From the NCBI GenBank assembly GCA_002428605.1, contig DIXH01000077.1, positions 13,367 through 33,971 on the forward strand: a DNA stretch of 20,605 nucleotides. The letters run 5' to 3'. The notes beneath the pieces were generated by a model. It saw only the letters and a list, made by a program, of their open reading frames with translations, was not told the origin of the DNA and searched no databases. A program made the position numbers and the translations under genes. Positions 1 through 5,998 of this stretch are shown here, piece by piece (position 1 is the first letter of the stretch; each line of letters opens with the position of its first letter). The DNA is from Clostridiaceae bacterium UBA6085 (GTDB lineage Bacteria; Bacillota; Clostridia; Clostridiales; Clostridiaceae).

Positions 1-638
1 ACTCTCCTGAAGATTCCCTTATCGAGGAAAACAAAGAGAGCCTCCTGCCCTTCCGGAGGCAGCCTGTGCACCTCGTCCAGAAACAGTATTCCGTTGTCAG
101 CCTTCTCAAGGAGCCCTTCCCTGTCCTGGTCCGCTCCTGTGAACGCACCCTTCTTAACTCCGAAAAGCTGAGCTGTGAGGAGCTGAGGGTTGTTTGCATA
201 ATCCGCGCAGTTGAAGACTATGAACGGGGAGTTCTTTGACTTCACCCCCGATTCCACGGCATATTTGTACATCAGGGAAGCGAAGGTTGACTTTCCGACG
301 CCGGTATCGCCGAGTATGATGCTGTGCATCCCCTTTGGCGGGTAGAGTATTGCGGCCTTGGCGTGGTCGACAACCGTCTTCAGGCTTGGGCTCTCCTTCC
401 CCAAACGATCCAGCTCGCTTGTTGTGCCCTTGTGAAGGCTGTTCACATTTATAGCTGCAATGAACTTCACAGGTCTCCCTGAAAGCTTCATGACCCTGCC
501 TTCCTCATAAAGCCTGTTAAGGTCGAAGCTGACATTGGCCCTTGTAAGGCCTAAAGCTTCCGATAGAGTGTTTGCATCCACCCCGTCCTGGTTCTTGTAT
601 TCACAGAGCCTTGAGTATACCTTATCTATCCTCTTCAT
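1..638 (-). CDS. LevR-type sigma-54-dependent transcriptional activator (3' part beyond window)
   Basis: The N-terminal 212 residues of an AAA+ enhancer-binding protein are present; the gene continues past base 1. A helix-turn-helix region lies at about residues 5-50 (LSEALGLTRANVSFDLNRL). The AAA+ domain follows, with Walker A GDTGVGKST (residues 110-118), the sigma-54 contact loop GAFTGA (164-169) and Walker B ILFLDE (184-189). An N-terminal HTH ahead of the AAA+ domain is the LevR/ManR/LicR-like layout. Such proteins usually carry PTS regulatory domains and EIIA/EIIB-like modules further on; those would be off the window. It is divergent from PTS genes and a consensus -24/-12 promoter lies at 3775, so it very probably activates that promoter. 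The start is the second of two adjacent ATGs (638) because the GTGAGG ribosome site is only 2 nt from the first (641). Family identity is firm; the inducing sugar is inferred from neighbours. Confidence 0.9.
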   Translation of the reverse strand, partial: MKRIDKVYSRLCEYKNQDGVDANTLSEALGLTRANVSFDLNRLYEEGRVMKLSGRPVKFIAAINVNSLHKGTTSELDRLGKESPSLKTVVDHAKAAILYPPKGMHSIILGDTGVGKSTFASLMYKYAVESGVKSKNSPFIVFNCADYANNPQLLTAQLFGVKKGAFTGADQDREGLLEKADNGILFLDEVHRLPPEGQEALFVFLDKGIFRR

Positions 639-670
639 CATAACCTCACTAAAAATTCATATCTTTCTCC

Positions 671-699
671 ATAATACATAGTGTTTTATATTGTTTCAA
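671..699 (-). promoter_or_regulatory. Sigma-A promoter of the LevR-type activator
   Basis: On the minus strand TTGAAA (699-694) and TATTAT (676-671) are separated by exactly 17 bp, about 30 bp ahead of the activator start. The spacer contains AAAACACTA, resembling the CGAAACACTG motif found upstream of the sigma-54 promoter, so autoregulation is possible but unproven. Confidence 0.6.
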
Positions 700-705
700 G
701 TGTAG

Positions 706-753
706 TATAATTGTTTTAAAGAGTTTTATCGTTTTCATTTGAAAGCGATTACC
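706..753 (+). promoter_or_regulatory. Putative promoter -10 and cre (CcpA) site ahead of the first PTS operon
   Basis: A consensus -10 TATAAT lies at 706-711 without a convincing -35 (only GTTTTA at 683-688). At 740-753 TGAAAGCGATTACC matches the CcpA cre consensus TGWAANCGNTNWCA at all but the last base. A site roughly 25 bp downstream of the expected start point is where a bound CcpA would block elongation. No GG-N10-GC (-24/-12) element is visible between 641 and 783, so this operon may rely on the housekeeping sigma factor. The cre match is good; the promoter is weakly supported. Confidence 0.45.
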
Positions 754-782
754 ATCAAAGAACATGTTCGGAGGTAGATTTT

Positions 783-1094
783 ATGTTGAAAGTAGTATTG
801 TTCTGTGCAGCCGGGATGTCGACAAGCATGCTGATAAGGAAAATGGAGGATGCGGCAAGGGCAAAGAACATTGAGCTGAAGGTTAGCGCATATCCTGAGT
901 CACAGCTCGCGAAGTACGTTCCCACTGCTGACGTTGTGCTCATAGGGCCTCAGATCAGGTTCGCCCTCAAGAAGATAGCGGCGGAATGCGAGAAGTACAA
1001 GATCCCCGTCGAGGTAATAACGCCTCAGGACTACGGAATGATGAATGGGGCGAAGGTCCTTGAACAGGCCATTAGGCTCACTACCAAGGAATAG
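783..1094 (+). CDS. PTS EIIB component, lactose/cellobiose family (orphan copy)
   Basis: A 103-residue cytoplasmic phosphocarrier of the lactose/chitobiose/cellobiose PTS family, which takes phosphate from EIIA onto a cysteine and passes it to the sugar during EIIC transport. The phospho-accepting Cys8 sits in LFCAAGMSTSML, the P-loop-like signature of the family. GPQIRFALKK and DYGMMNG are also family blocks, and the length is typical. GGAGG at 770-774 is 8 nt before the ATG. It stands 83 bp ahead of a complete EIIA-EIIB-EIIC set, so it is an extra EIIB. It is less similar to the EIIBs at 1518 and 4164 than those are to each other. It probably shares a transcript with the genes downstream, since no terminator is visible after it. 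Confidence 0.93.
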   Translation: MLKVVLFCAAGMSTSMLIRKMEDAARAKNIELKVSAYPESQLAKYVPTADVVLIGPQIRFALKKIAAECEKYKIPVEVITPQDYGMMNGAKVLEQAIRLTTKE

Positions 1095-1177
1095 CAGGAA
1101 TGATTAGTCTCATGGTCAAAATATCAGGCATTTGATTGAAACAAGCTATTTAAAAAAATCACAAGGAGGTGAATGTA

Positions 1178-1501
1178 TTGGAAGAACTCATAATGCAGAT
1201 CATTATCGATTCCGGTGACGTAAGGTACCATGCCTATGAGGCTCTGACCCTTGCAAATGAAGGCAAGTTCGAGGAAGCAAGGGAAAGCATCAAGAGGGCC
1301 AACGAGGCAATGGAAAAGGCACATGAGGCACAGACATCAGTCCTGTTCAAGGAAGCAAACGGCGAAAAGGTTGAGATATCAGCCCTCTTCGTCCACAGCC
1401 AGGACCACCTGATGACCGCTATATCCGAAAAGAACCTCATCGCCCAGCTCATAGAGATGAGAAAGTCCATCCAGGACCTCATCGAAGCCAGGAATAACTA
1501 A
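1178..1501 (+). CDS. PTS EIIA component, lactose/cellobiose family (copy 1)
   Basis: A 107-residue all-helical cytoplasmic protein that receives phosphate from HPr and hands it to EIIB. Family features are the N-terminal EELIMQIIIDSGDVRYHAYEAL and the active-site block VHSQDHLMTA. By alignment with lactococcal EIIA-Lac (His78/Asp81), His73 is the phosphorylation site and Asp76 the metal ligand of the trimer core. The start is TTG at 1178, placed 8 nt after GGAGG (1165-1169). The upstream in-frame GTG (1169) overlaps that ribosome site and is replaced by GCG in the paralogue at 3826, so it is unlikely. It is followed 16 bp later by its cognate EIIB. Confidence 0.93.
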   Translation: MEELIMQIIIDSGDVRYHAYEALTLANEGKFEEARESIKRANEAMEKAHEAQTSVLFKEANGEKVEISALFVHSQDHLMTAISEKNLIAQLIEMRKSIQDLIEARNN

Positions 1502-1517
1502 AGGGAGGAACAGAAAA

Positions 1518-1832
1518 ATGATAAAAATCGTACTTTTATGCGCTGCTGGCATGTCCACAAGCATGCTTGTAAAGAAGATGCAGGAGGCTGCGAAGGCAAA
1601 GGGACTTGAGGCTGAGATAGCTGCATATCCTGAGTCACAGCTTGCAAAGGTCGGCCCTACAGCTGACGTCATACTTCTCGGGCCTCAGATAAGGTTCGCT
1701 CTTAAAAAAATAACCGCTGAAGCTGAGAAATTCAACGTACCAGTAGACGTAATACCACCTGCAGACTATGGCATGATGAACGGAGTCAAGGTCCTTGCAT
1801 TAGCTGAAAAGATTGCGGCATCAAAAAAATAA
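1518..1832 (+). CDS. PTS EIIB component, lactose/cellobiose family (copy 1)
   Basis: A 104-residue EIIB with the catalytic Cys8 in LLCAAGMSTSML. Downstream family blocks GPQIRFALKK and DYGMMNGVKVLALAEK are intact. GGGAGG lies at 1503-1508, ahead of the ATG. It sits between the EIIA and EIIC genes and is nearly identical to the EIIB at 4164 (few substitutions over the length), so the two are recent paralogues. It is expected to phosphorylate the sugar bound by the membrane EIIC. Confidence 0.95.
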   Translation: MIKIVLLCAAGMSTSMLVKKMQEAAKAKGLEAEIAAYPESQLAKVGPTADVILLGPQIRFALKKITAEAEKFNVPVDVIPPADYGMMNGVKVLALAEKIAASKK

Positions 1833-1848
1833 TCCATCCATATTTTAC

Positions 1849-1867
1849 GCAGCCGCCTAAAGGCTGC
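1849..1867 (+). repeat. Stem-loop between EIIB and EIIC (copy 1)
   Basis: GCAGCC (1849-1854) pairs with GGCTGC (1862-1867) around a 7-nt loop, 17 bp after the EIIB stop. It has no U-tract, so it is not a typical terminator. A matching stem with a different loop occurs at the same place in the second operon (4495-4509), which suggests a conserved RNA element affecting processing, stability or partial attenuation before EIIC. Confidence 0.5.
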
Positions 1868-1965
1868 AGGAATCATCCAATTTCAATAACATATGACATC
1901 ATGGTTTTTCTGAATTATCTTGTAATTGTTGCATGCGACAAAATTCAATTTAAGGAGAGAATAAC

Positions 1966-3279
1966 ATGGGTGAAAAACTCGTAAACGGCGTAATGACCTT
2001 TGTCAACACCAAGGCAGTCAGGGCACTCAAAGACGGTATCATCTTCACACTTCCGCTCACTATGATAGGATCGATCTTCCTGCTTCTTGCTCAGCTTCCT
2101 AGCGATGCCATCAATAGCTTCCTTGCATCGGTTTTCGGTGAGGGCTTCAGGACACCGCTCTTCCAGGTATATTCAGCGACCTTCAATATCATAGCTCTCG
2201 TTGCGGTCGTAGCAATAGCATACCAGTACGCAAAGCTTTGCAACCATGACGGACTCAGTTCAGGCTTCCTTGCACTCGTAACATTCCTCATCCTCTCACC
2301 CGGTTCCAAGACCGATGCAGTTTCCGGAATAACAGTCGGAAACATAATCGACAAGGACTGGGGCGGCGGACAGGGAATGGTCGCAGCCATCATCATTGGA
2401 CTTGTTGTCGGAGCCATATACTCAAAGCTTCTTGACATGAACCTTACGATCAAGATGCCTGATGGAGTTCCTGAAGGCGTATCCAAGCAGTTTGCGGCAC
2501 TTATCCCTGCCGGAATCATATTCACAGGCGCAATGCTCCTTTTCATCCTCTTCAACTCCATGGACACGAACTTCATGGCATGGATCTACAAGGTGCTTCA
2601 GAGCCCGCTGCAAAACATAACTGACTCGCTTCCTGCAATCATCTTCCTTTCAGCTCTTGCACCGTTCTTCTGGATCTTCGGTATCCATGGAACCACGATA
2701 GTCAATGGAGTAATGGACGGAATACTACTTGCAAACACTGCAGCTAACCAGGCTATACTTGACAGCGGCCTTGCTCTTACTGTAGCAAACGGAGCCAAGA
2801 TAGTAACAAAGCAGTTCTGGGATAACTACATAATAATGACAGGAACAGGTATAACAATAGGACTCGTAGTAGCAATGCTCATAGCTGCAAAGGCATCAAA
2901 GAACAAGACACTCGGAAAGATCGCCCTTGTTCCTGGCCTGTTCAACATCAATGAGCCGGTAACCTTCGGACTTCCGATAGTCATGAACCCGCTCATAGCT
3001 ATACCTTACATGGTAATACCTGCACTTGCAGCGCTCATCACATACATGGCGATCAGCATAGGCTTCATGCCTCCATTCTCAGGAGTCATGGCACCATGGA
3101 CAACTCCACCTATTATCTCCGGCTTCATAGTTACAGGCTGGCAGGGTGCTGTAGTCCAGGCTCTTATACTCGCAATGTCAGTAGTCATATACTTCCCGTT
3201 CTTCAAGAAGCAGGATGCTGCTGACGCGAAGGAAGAAGCTGCGATCCACGAGGAACACCTCCACCACCCAGCAGAATAA
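1966..3279 (+). CDS. PTS EIIC component, cellobiose/chitobiose family permease (copy 1)
   Basis: A 437-residue integral membrane sugar transporter of the lactose/cellobiose EIIC family, with about ten hydrophobic segments starting at roughly residue 25. The motif IHGTTIVNG carries His241 and FNINEPVTFGLPIVMNP carries Glu330, matching the sugar-binding His/Glu pair known from the ChbC-type structure. The C-terminal tail after the last membrane segment is charged and acidic/His-rich (KEEAAIHEEH). Length is normal. AAGGAGA lies 8 nt ahead of the ATG. It differs from the EIIC at 4592 at only five residues seen by eye: F66L, I226M, V302I, S311A and H433L. It closes the first operon and is followed by two terminators. 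Confidence 0.96.
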   Translation: MGEKLVNGVMTFVNTKAVRALKDGIIFTLPLTMIGSIFLLLAQLPSDAINSFLASVFGEGFRTPLFQVYSATFNIIALVAVVAIAYQYAKLCNHDGLSSGFLALVTFLILSPGSKTDAVSGITVGNIIDKDWGGGQGMVAAIIIGLVVGAIYSKLLDMNLTIKMPDGVPEGVSKQFAALIPAGIIFTGAMLLFILFNSMDTNFMAWIYKVLQSPLQNITDSLPAIIFLSALAPFFWIFGIHGTTIVNGVMDGILLANTAANQAILDSGLALTVANGAKIVTKQFWDNYIIMTGTGITIGLVVAMLIAAKASKNKTLGKIALVPGLFNINEPVTFGLPIVMNPLIAIPYMVIPALAALITYMAISIGFMPPFSGVMAPWTTPPIISGFIVTGWQGAVVQALILAMSVVIYFPFFKKQDAADAKEEAAIHEEHLHHPAE

Positions 3280-3297
3280 CTGAATTTAGGTTTTTAA

Positions 3298-3351
3298 GAA
3301 GGAAGTGGAAACACTTCCTTCATGAAGGAGGTGGTTTCACCTCCTTCTTTT
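3298..3351 (+). terminator. Tandem rho-independent terminators after the first PTS operon
   Basis: Two perfect 10-bp hairpins are stacked. Stem 3298-3307/3312-3321 closes a GAAA tetraloop. Stem 3324-3333/3338-3347 closes a GTTT loop and runs into TTTT (3348-3351). Only the second has the U-run. The stems are near copies of each other (GAAGGAAGTG versus GAAGGAGGTG), suggesting an internal duplication. Confidence 0.88.
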
Positions 3352-3774
3352 CATTCCCCTGTTTCATACCAGTCACTTTACTTCAATGCAAACCACTCCG
3401 ATCCAGCAGAACATTGCTTCTTTCACTTCATTTCGGATAGTGTTTCGAAAATTCCAGTCACAATCACTCCATTCCACACATTTTCAGTCATTAAGTTTAA
3501 CTTTTTCAGTCATAAACGAAATTATTTCACTTAATTTCGGCATATCTTATATCTGCTGTTTAATGTTAATGTTTTCAAGAGTTTTATTTTAGTGTTTTAC
3601 GGCCATTTTTTGAAACACTGAAGATTTTGACCGAAACACTGCAAAGTACCCTCGATACATTTCGAAACACTGTTTGATTGCCTGGTTTTCCTTAAAAATT
3701 CTTACTCTCCTGAAACCCGCTGTACTGGCTGTTTGCTTGACTATCAATAATAATGCCCTATGTTTTGCAGTGTT
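3352..3774. promoter_or_regulatory. Gene-free regulatory region between the two PTS operons
   Basis: About 420 bp of AT-rich DNA with no credible gene; short frames here lack ribosome sites and recognisable protein sequence. It holds a 16-bp direct repeat (TTTCACTTCATTTCGG at 3421 and TTTCACTTAATTTCGG at 3525, one mismatch, 104 bp apart). TTTTCAGTCAT occurs twice (3481 and 3503, 22 bp apart). CGAAACACTG-type motifs occur on both strands. The repeats fit enhancer-binding-protein and accessory sites for the sigma-54 promoter at 3775. Confidence 0.6.
3611..3672 (+). promoter_or_regulatory. Putative upstream activating sequences (three CGAAACACTG motifs)
   Basis: TGAAACACTG at 3611-3620, CGAAACACTG at 3632-3641 and CGAAACACTG at 3663-3672 lie in the same orientation, with starts 21 and 31 bp apart (about two and three helical turns). 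They lie roughly 130-190 bp before the predicted start point, the usual distance for a sigma-54 activator. Inverted relatives occur at 3439 (AGTGTTTCGA), 3590 (AGTGTTTTAC) and 3769 (AGTGTTTTGG). Binding by the LevR-type protein is inferred. Confidence 0.6.
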
Positions 3775-3791
3775 TTGGCACGGCACTTGCT
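3775..3791 (+). promoter_or_regulatory. Sigma-54 (-24/-12) promoter of the second PTS operon
   Basis: TTGGCACGGCACTTGCT matches the sigma-54 consensus TTGGCAC-N5-TTGCW completely. GG at 3777-3778 and GC at 3789-3790 have the required 10 bp between them. Transcription should start near 3802, about 24 bp ahead of the EIIA TTG codon. A gene for the cognate type of activator begins at 638. Confidence 0.88.
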
Positions 3792-3825
3792 ATATGTATA
3801 GTGTAAAACAAAGGAGGCGAATGCA

Positions 3826-4146
3826 TTGGAAGAACTCATAATGCAGATCATAATCGATTCCGGGGATGTAAGGTTCCATGCCTATGAAGCATTGACCCTG
3901 GCAAACGAAGGTAAGTTTGATGAAGCTAGAGAGAGCATAACAAAAGCAAACGAGGCAATGGAGAAGGCACACGAGGCACAGACATCATTCCTTTTTAAGG
4001 AAGCCAACGGTGAGAAGGTTGAAATCTCTGCACTCTTCATTCACAGTCAGGATCACCTGATGACGGCAATCTCGGAAAAGAATCTCATCGCTCAGCTGAT
4101 AGAAATGAGAAAGTCAATCCAGGACCTAATCGAAGCAAAGAAATAA
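3826..4146 (+). CDS. PTS EIIA component, lactose/cellobiose family (copy 2)
   Basis: A 106-residue EIIA paralogous to the one at 1178, with active-site block IHSQDHLMTA (His73, Asp76 by family alignment). Substitutions relative to copy 1 include Y17F, E32D, V55F and V72I, and the C-terminus ends in KK rather than RNN. The start is TTG at 3826, 10 nt after AAGGAGG (3811-3817). An ATG at 3821 is in another frame and no in-frame ATG lies nearby. It is the first gene after the sigma-54 promoter and donates phosphate to the EIIB 17 bp downstream. Confidence 0.93.
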   Translation: MEELIMQIIIDSGDVRFHAYEALTLANEGKFDEARESITKANEAMEKAHEAQTSFLFKEANGEKVEISALFIHSQDHLMTAISEKNLIAQLIEMRKSIQDLIEAKK

Positions 4147-4163
4147 TCAAGGGGGAATGAAAA

Positions 4164-4475
4164 ATGAAAATCGTACTACTCTGTGCGGCAGGAATGTCCA
4201 CAAGCATGCTTGTGAAGAAGATGCAGGAGGCTGCAAAGGCTAAGGGACTTGATGCTGACATAGCTGCATATCCTGAGTCACAGCTTGCGAAGGTCGGACC
4301 CACAGCTGACGTCATCCTTCTCGGGCCTCAGATAAGGTTCGCTCTTAAAAAGATAACCGCTGAAGCTGAGAAGTTCAACGTACCTGTAGATGTAATACCA
4401 CCTGCTGACTACGGCATGATGAATGGGGTCAAGGTACTTGCACTTGCTGAGAAGATCGTTGCAGCAAAGAAGTAG
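4164..4475 (+). CDS. PTS EIIB component, lactose/cellobiose family (copy 2)
   Basis: A 103-residue EIIB, MKIVLLCAAGMSTSML..., with the phospho-accepting cysteine at residue 7 because one residue is missing at the N-terminus relative to copy 1. It is almost identical in protein to the EIIB at 1518, with scattered silent changes in the DNA. The ribosome site AAGGGGGA lies ahead of the ATG. It is the second gene of the sigma-54 operon. Confidence 0.95.
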   Translation: MKIVLLCAAGMSTSMLVKKMQEAAKAKGLDADIAAYPESQLAKVGPTADVILLGPQIRFALKKITAEAEKFNVPVDVIPPADYGMMNGVKVLALAEKIVAAKK

Positions 4476-4494
4476 ACTTCAAGCCTCAATATGA

Positions 4495-4509
4495 CAGCCT
4501 CTCTGGCTG
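4495..4509 (+). repeat. Stem-loop between EIIB and EIIC (copy 2)
   Basis: CAGCC (4495-4499) pairs with GGCTG (4505-4509) over a 5-nt loop, 19 bp after the EIIB stop. It corresponds in position and stem sequence to the hairpin at 1849-1867, although the surrounding spacer has diverged. Both are followed shortly by AATCAT. Confidence 0.45.
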
Positions 4510-4537
4510 CCGCAATCATTATATTGATACTTATTCA

Positions 4538-4567
4538 TTGACATGTTACCAATTGCACTAATATAAA
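4538..4567 (+). promoter_or_regulatory. Possible internal sigma-A promoter ahead of EIIC copy 2
   Basis: A perfect -35 TTGACA (4538-4543) and TATAAA (4562-4567) are separated by 18 bp, with the expected start near 4574 and the EIIC ribosome site AAGGAG just downstream. It would allow EIIC, the GH1 enzyme and the last EIIB to be made without the sigma-54 promoter. The spacer before EIIC copy 1 has no equally good match. Confidence 0.45.
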
Positions 4568-4591
4568 ATAATAAAACTAAGGAGAGAAAAA

Positions 4592-5905
4592 ATGGGAGAA
4601 AAACTTGTAAACGGCGTAATGACCTTTGTCAACACCAAAGCAGTCAGGGCACTCAAAGACGGTATCATCTTCACACTTCCGCTCACTATGATAGGATCGA
4701 TCTTCCTGCTTCTTGCTCAGCTTCCTAGCGATGCCATCAATAGCTTCCTTGCATCGGTTTTCGGTGAGGGCTTCAGGACACCGCTTCTGCAGGTATATTC
4801 AGCGACCTTCAATATCATAGCTCTCGTTGCGGTCGTAGCTATAGCATACCAGTACGCAAAGCTTTGCAACCATGACGGACTCAGTTCAGGCTTCCTTGCA
4901 CTCGTAACATTCCTCATACTCTCACCCGGTTCCAAGACCGATGCGGTTTCCGGAATAACAGTCGGAAACATAATCGACAAGGACTGGGGCGGCGGACAGG
5001 GAATGGTCGCAGCCATCATCATTGGACTTGTTGTCGGAGCCATATACTCAAAGCTTCTTGACATGAACCTTACGATCAAGATGCCTGATGGAGTTCCTGA
5101 AGGCGTATCCAAGCAGTTTGCGGCACTTATCCCTGCCGGAATCATATTCACAGGCGCAATGCTCCTTTTCATCCTCTTCAACTCCATGGACACGAACTTC
5201 ATGGCATGGATCTACAAGGTGCTTCAGAGCCCGCTTCAGAACATAACTGACTCGCTTCCTGCAATCATGTTCCTTTCAGCTCTTGCACCGTTCTTCTGGA
5301 TATTCGGTATCCATGGAACCACGATAGTCAACGGAGTAATGGACGGAATACTTCTTGCAAACACTGCAGCTAACCAGGCTATACTTGACAGCGGCCTTGC
5401 TCTTACTGTAGCAAACGGAGCCAAGATAGTAACAAAGCAGTTCTGGGATAACTACATAATAATGACCGGAACTGGAATAACCATAGGACTTGTAATAGCA
5501 ATGCTCATAGCTGCAAAGGCAGCAAAGAACAAGACACTCGGAAAGATCGCCCTTGTTCCTGGCCTGTTCAACATCAATGAGCCGGTAACCTTCGGACTTC
5601 CGATAGTCATGAACCCGCTCATAGCTATACCTTATATGGTAATACCTGCACTTGCAGCGCTCATCACATACATGGCGATCAGCATAGGCTTCATGCCTCC
5701 ATTCTCAGGAGTCATGGCACCATGGACAACTCCACCTATTATCTCCGGCTTCATAGTAACAGGCTGGCAGGGTGCTGTAGTCCAGGCTCTTATACTCGCA
5801 ATGTCAGTAGTCATATACTTCCCGTTCTTCAAGAAGCAGGATGCTGCTGACGCGAAGGAAGAAGCTGCGATCCACGAGGAACATCTCCTCCACCCAGCTG
5901 AATAA
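4592..5905 (+). CDS. PTS EIIC component, cellobiose/chitobiose family permease (copy 2)
   Basis: A 437-residue membrane permease with the same architecture and key residues as the copy at 1966: His241 in IHGTTIVNG and Glu330 in FNINEPVTFG. By eye only five residues differ between the copies. Long DNA blocks are identical; for example the stretch matching 2320-2609, about 290 bp, shows no difference. The EIIA and EIIB genes of the two operons are clearly less similar. AAGGAGA precedes the ATG. It is followed after about 90 bp by a GH1 enzyme that would use the phosphorylated sugar it imports. Confidence 0.96.
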   Translation: MGEKLVNGVMTFVNTKAVRALKDGIIFTLPLTMIGSIFLLLAQLPSDAINSFLASVFGEGFRTPLLQVYSATFNIIALVAVVAIAYQYAKLCNHDGLSSGFLALVTFLILSPGSKTDAVSGITVGNIIDKDWGGGQGMVAAIIIGLVVGAIYSKLLDMNLTIKMPDGVPEGVSKQFAALIPAGIIFTGAMLLFILFNSMDTNFMAWIYKVLQSPLQNITDSLPAIMFLSALAPFFWIFGIHGTTIVNGVMDGILLANTAANQAILDSGLALTVANGAKIVTKQFWDNYIIMTGTGITIGLVIAMLIAAKAAKNKTLGKIALVPGLFNINEPVTFGLPIVMNPLIAIPYMVIPALAALITYMAISIGFMPPFSGVMAPWTTPPIISGFIVTGWQGAVVQALILAMSVVIYFPFFKKQDAADAKEEAAIHEEHLLHPAE

Positions 5906-5934
5906 CTAAAGACAACACAACAGAAGATGCAGCG

Positions 5935-5961
5935 GGGAGGACAGTGGAAACACTTCCTCCC
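5935..5961 (+). terminator. Hairpin without U-tract between EIIC copy 2 and the GH1 gene
   Basis: GGGAGG (5935-5940) pairs with CCTCCC (5956-5961). After a small internal loop, AGTG (5943-5946) pairs with CACT (5951-5954) around a GAAA tetraloop. The upper part (AGTGGAAACACT) is the same as in the first-operon terminator at 3298-3321, so this looks like a decayed copy of it. With no U-run it more likely attenuates or protects mRNA than terminates fully. Confidence 0.5.
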
Positions 5962-5998
5962 TTGATTATTGAATATGAAATACGAAAGGATGATATAT

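Noticed and set aside
2091..2576. 161-codon minus-strand frame, repeated at 4717-5202
   Set aside because: It is duplicated only because the EIIC genes it shadows are duplicated; no ribosome site, and the composition follows reverse-complemented EIIC codons.
3322..3592. Short plus-strand frames in the inter-operon region
   Set aside because: The first starts inside the terminator hairpin and neither has a domain or a ribosome site other than the hairpin stem itself; the region is better explained as regulatory.
3421..3672. Possible CRISPR array from the short repeats between the PTS operons
   Set aside because: The repeats are only about 10-16 bp, irregularly spaced and on both strands, with no uniform spacers or cas genes; regulatory sites explain them better.
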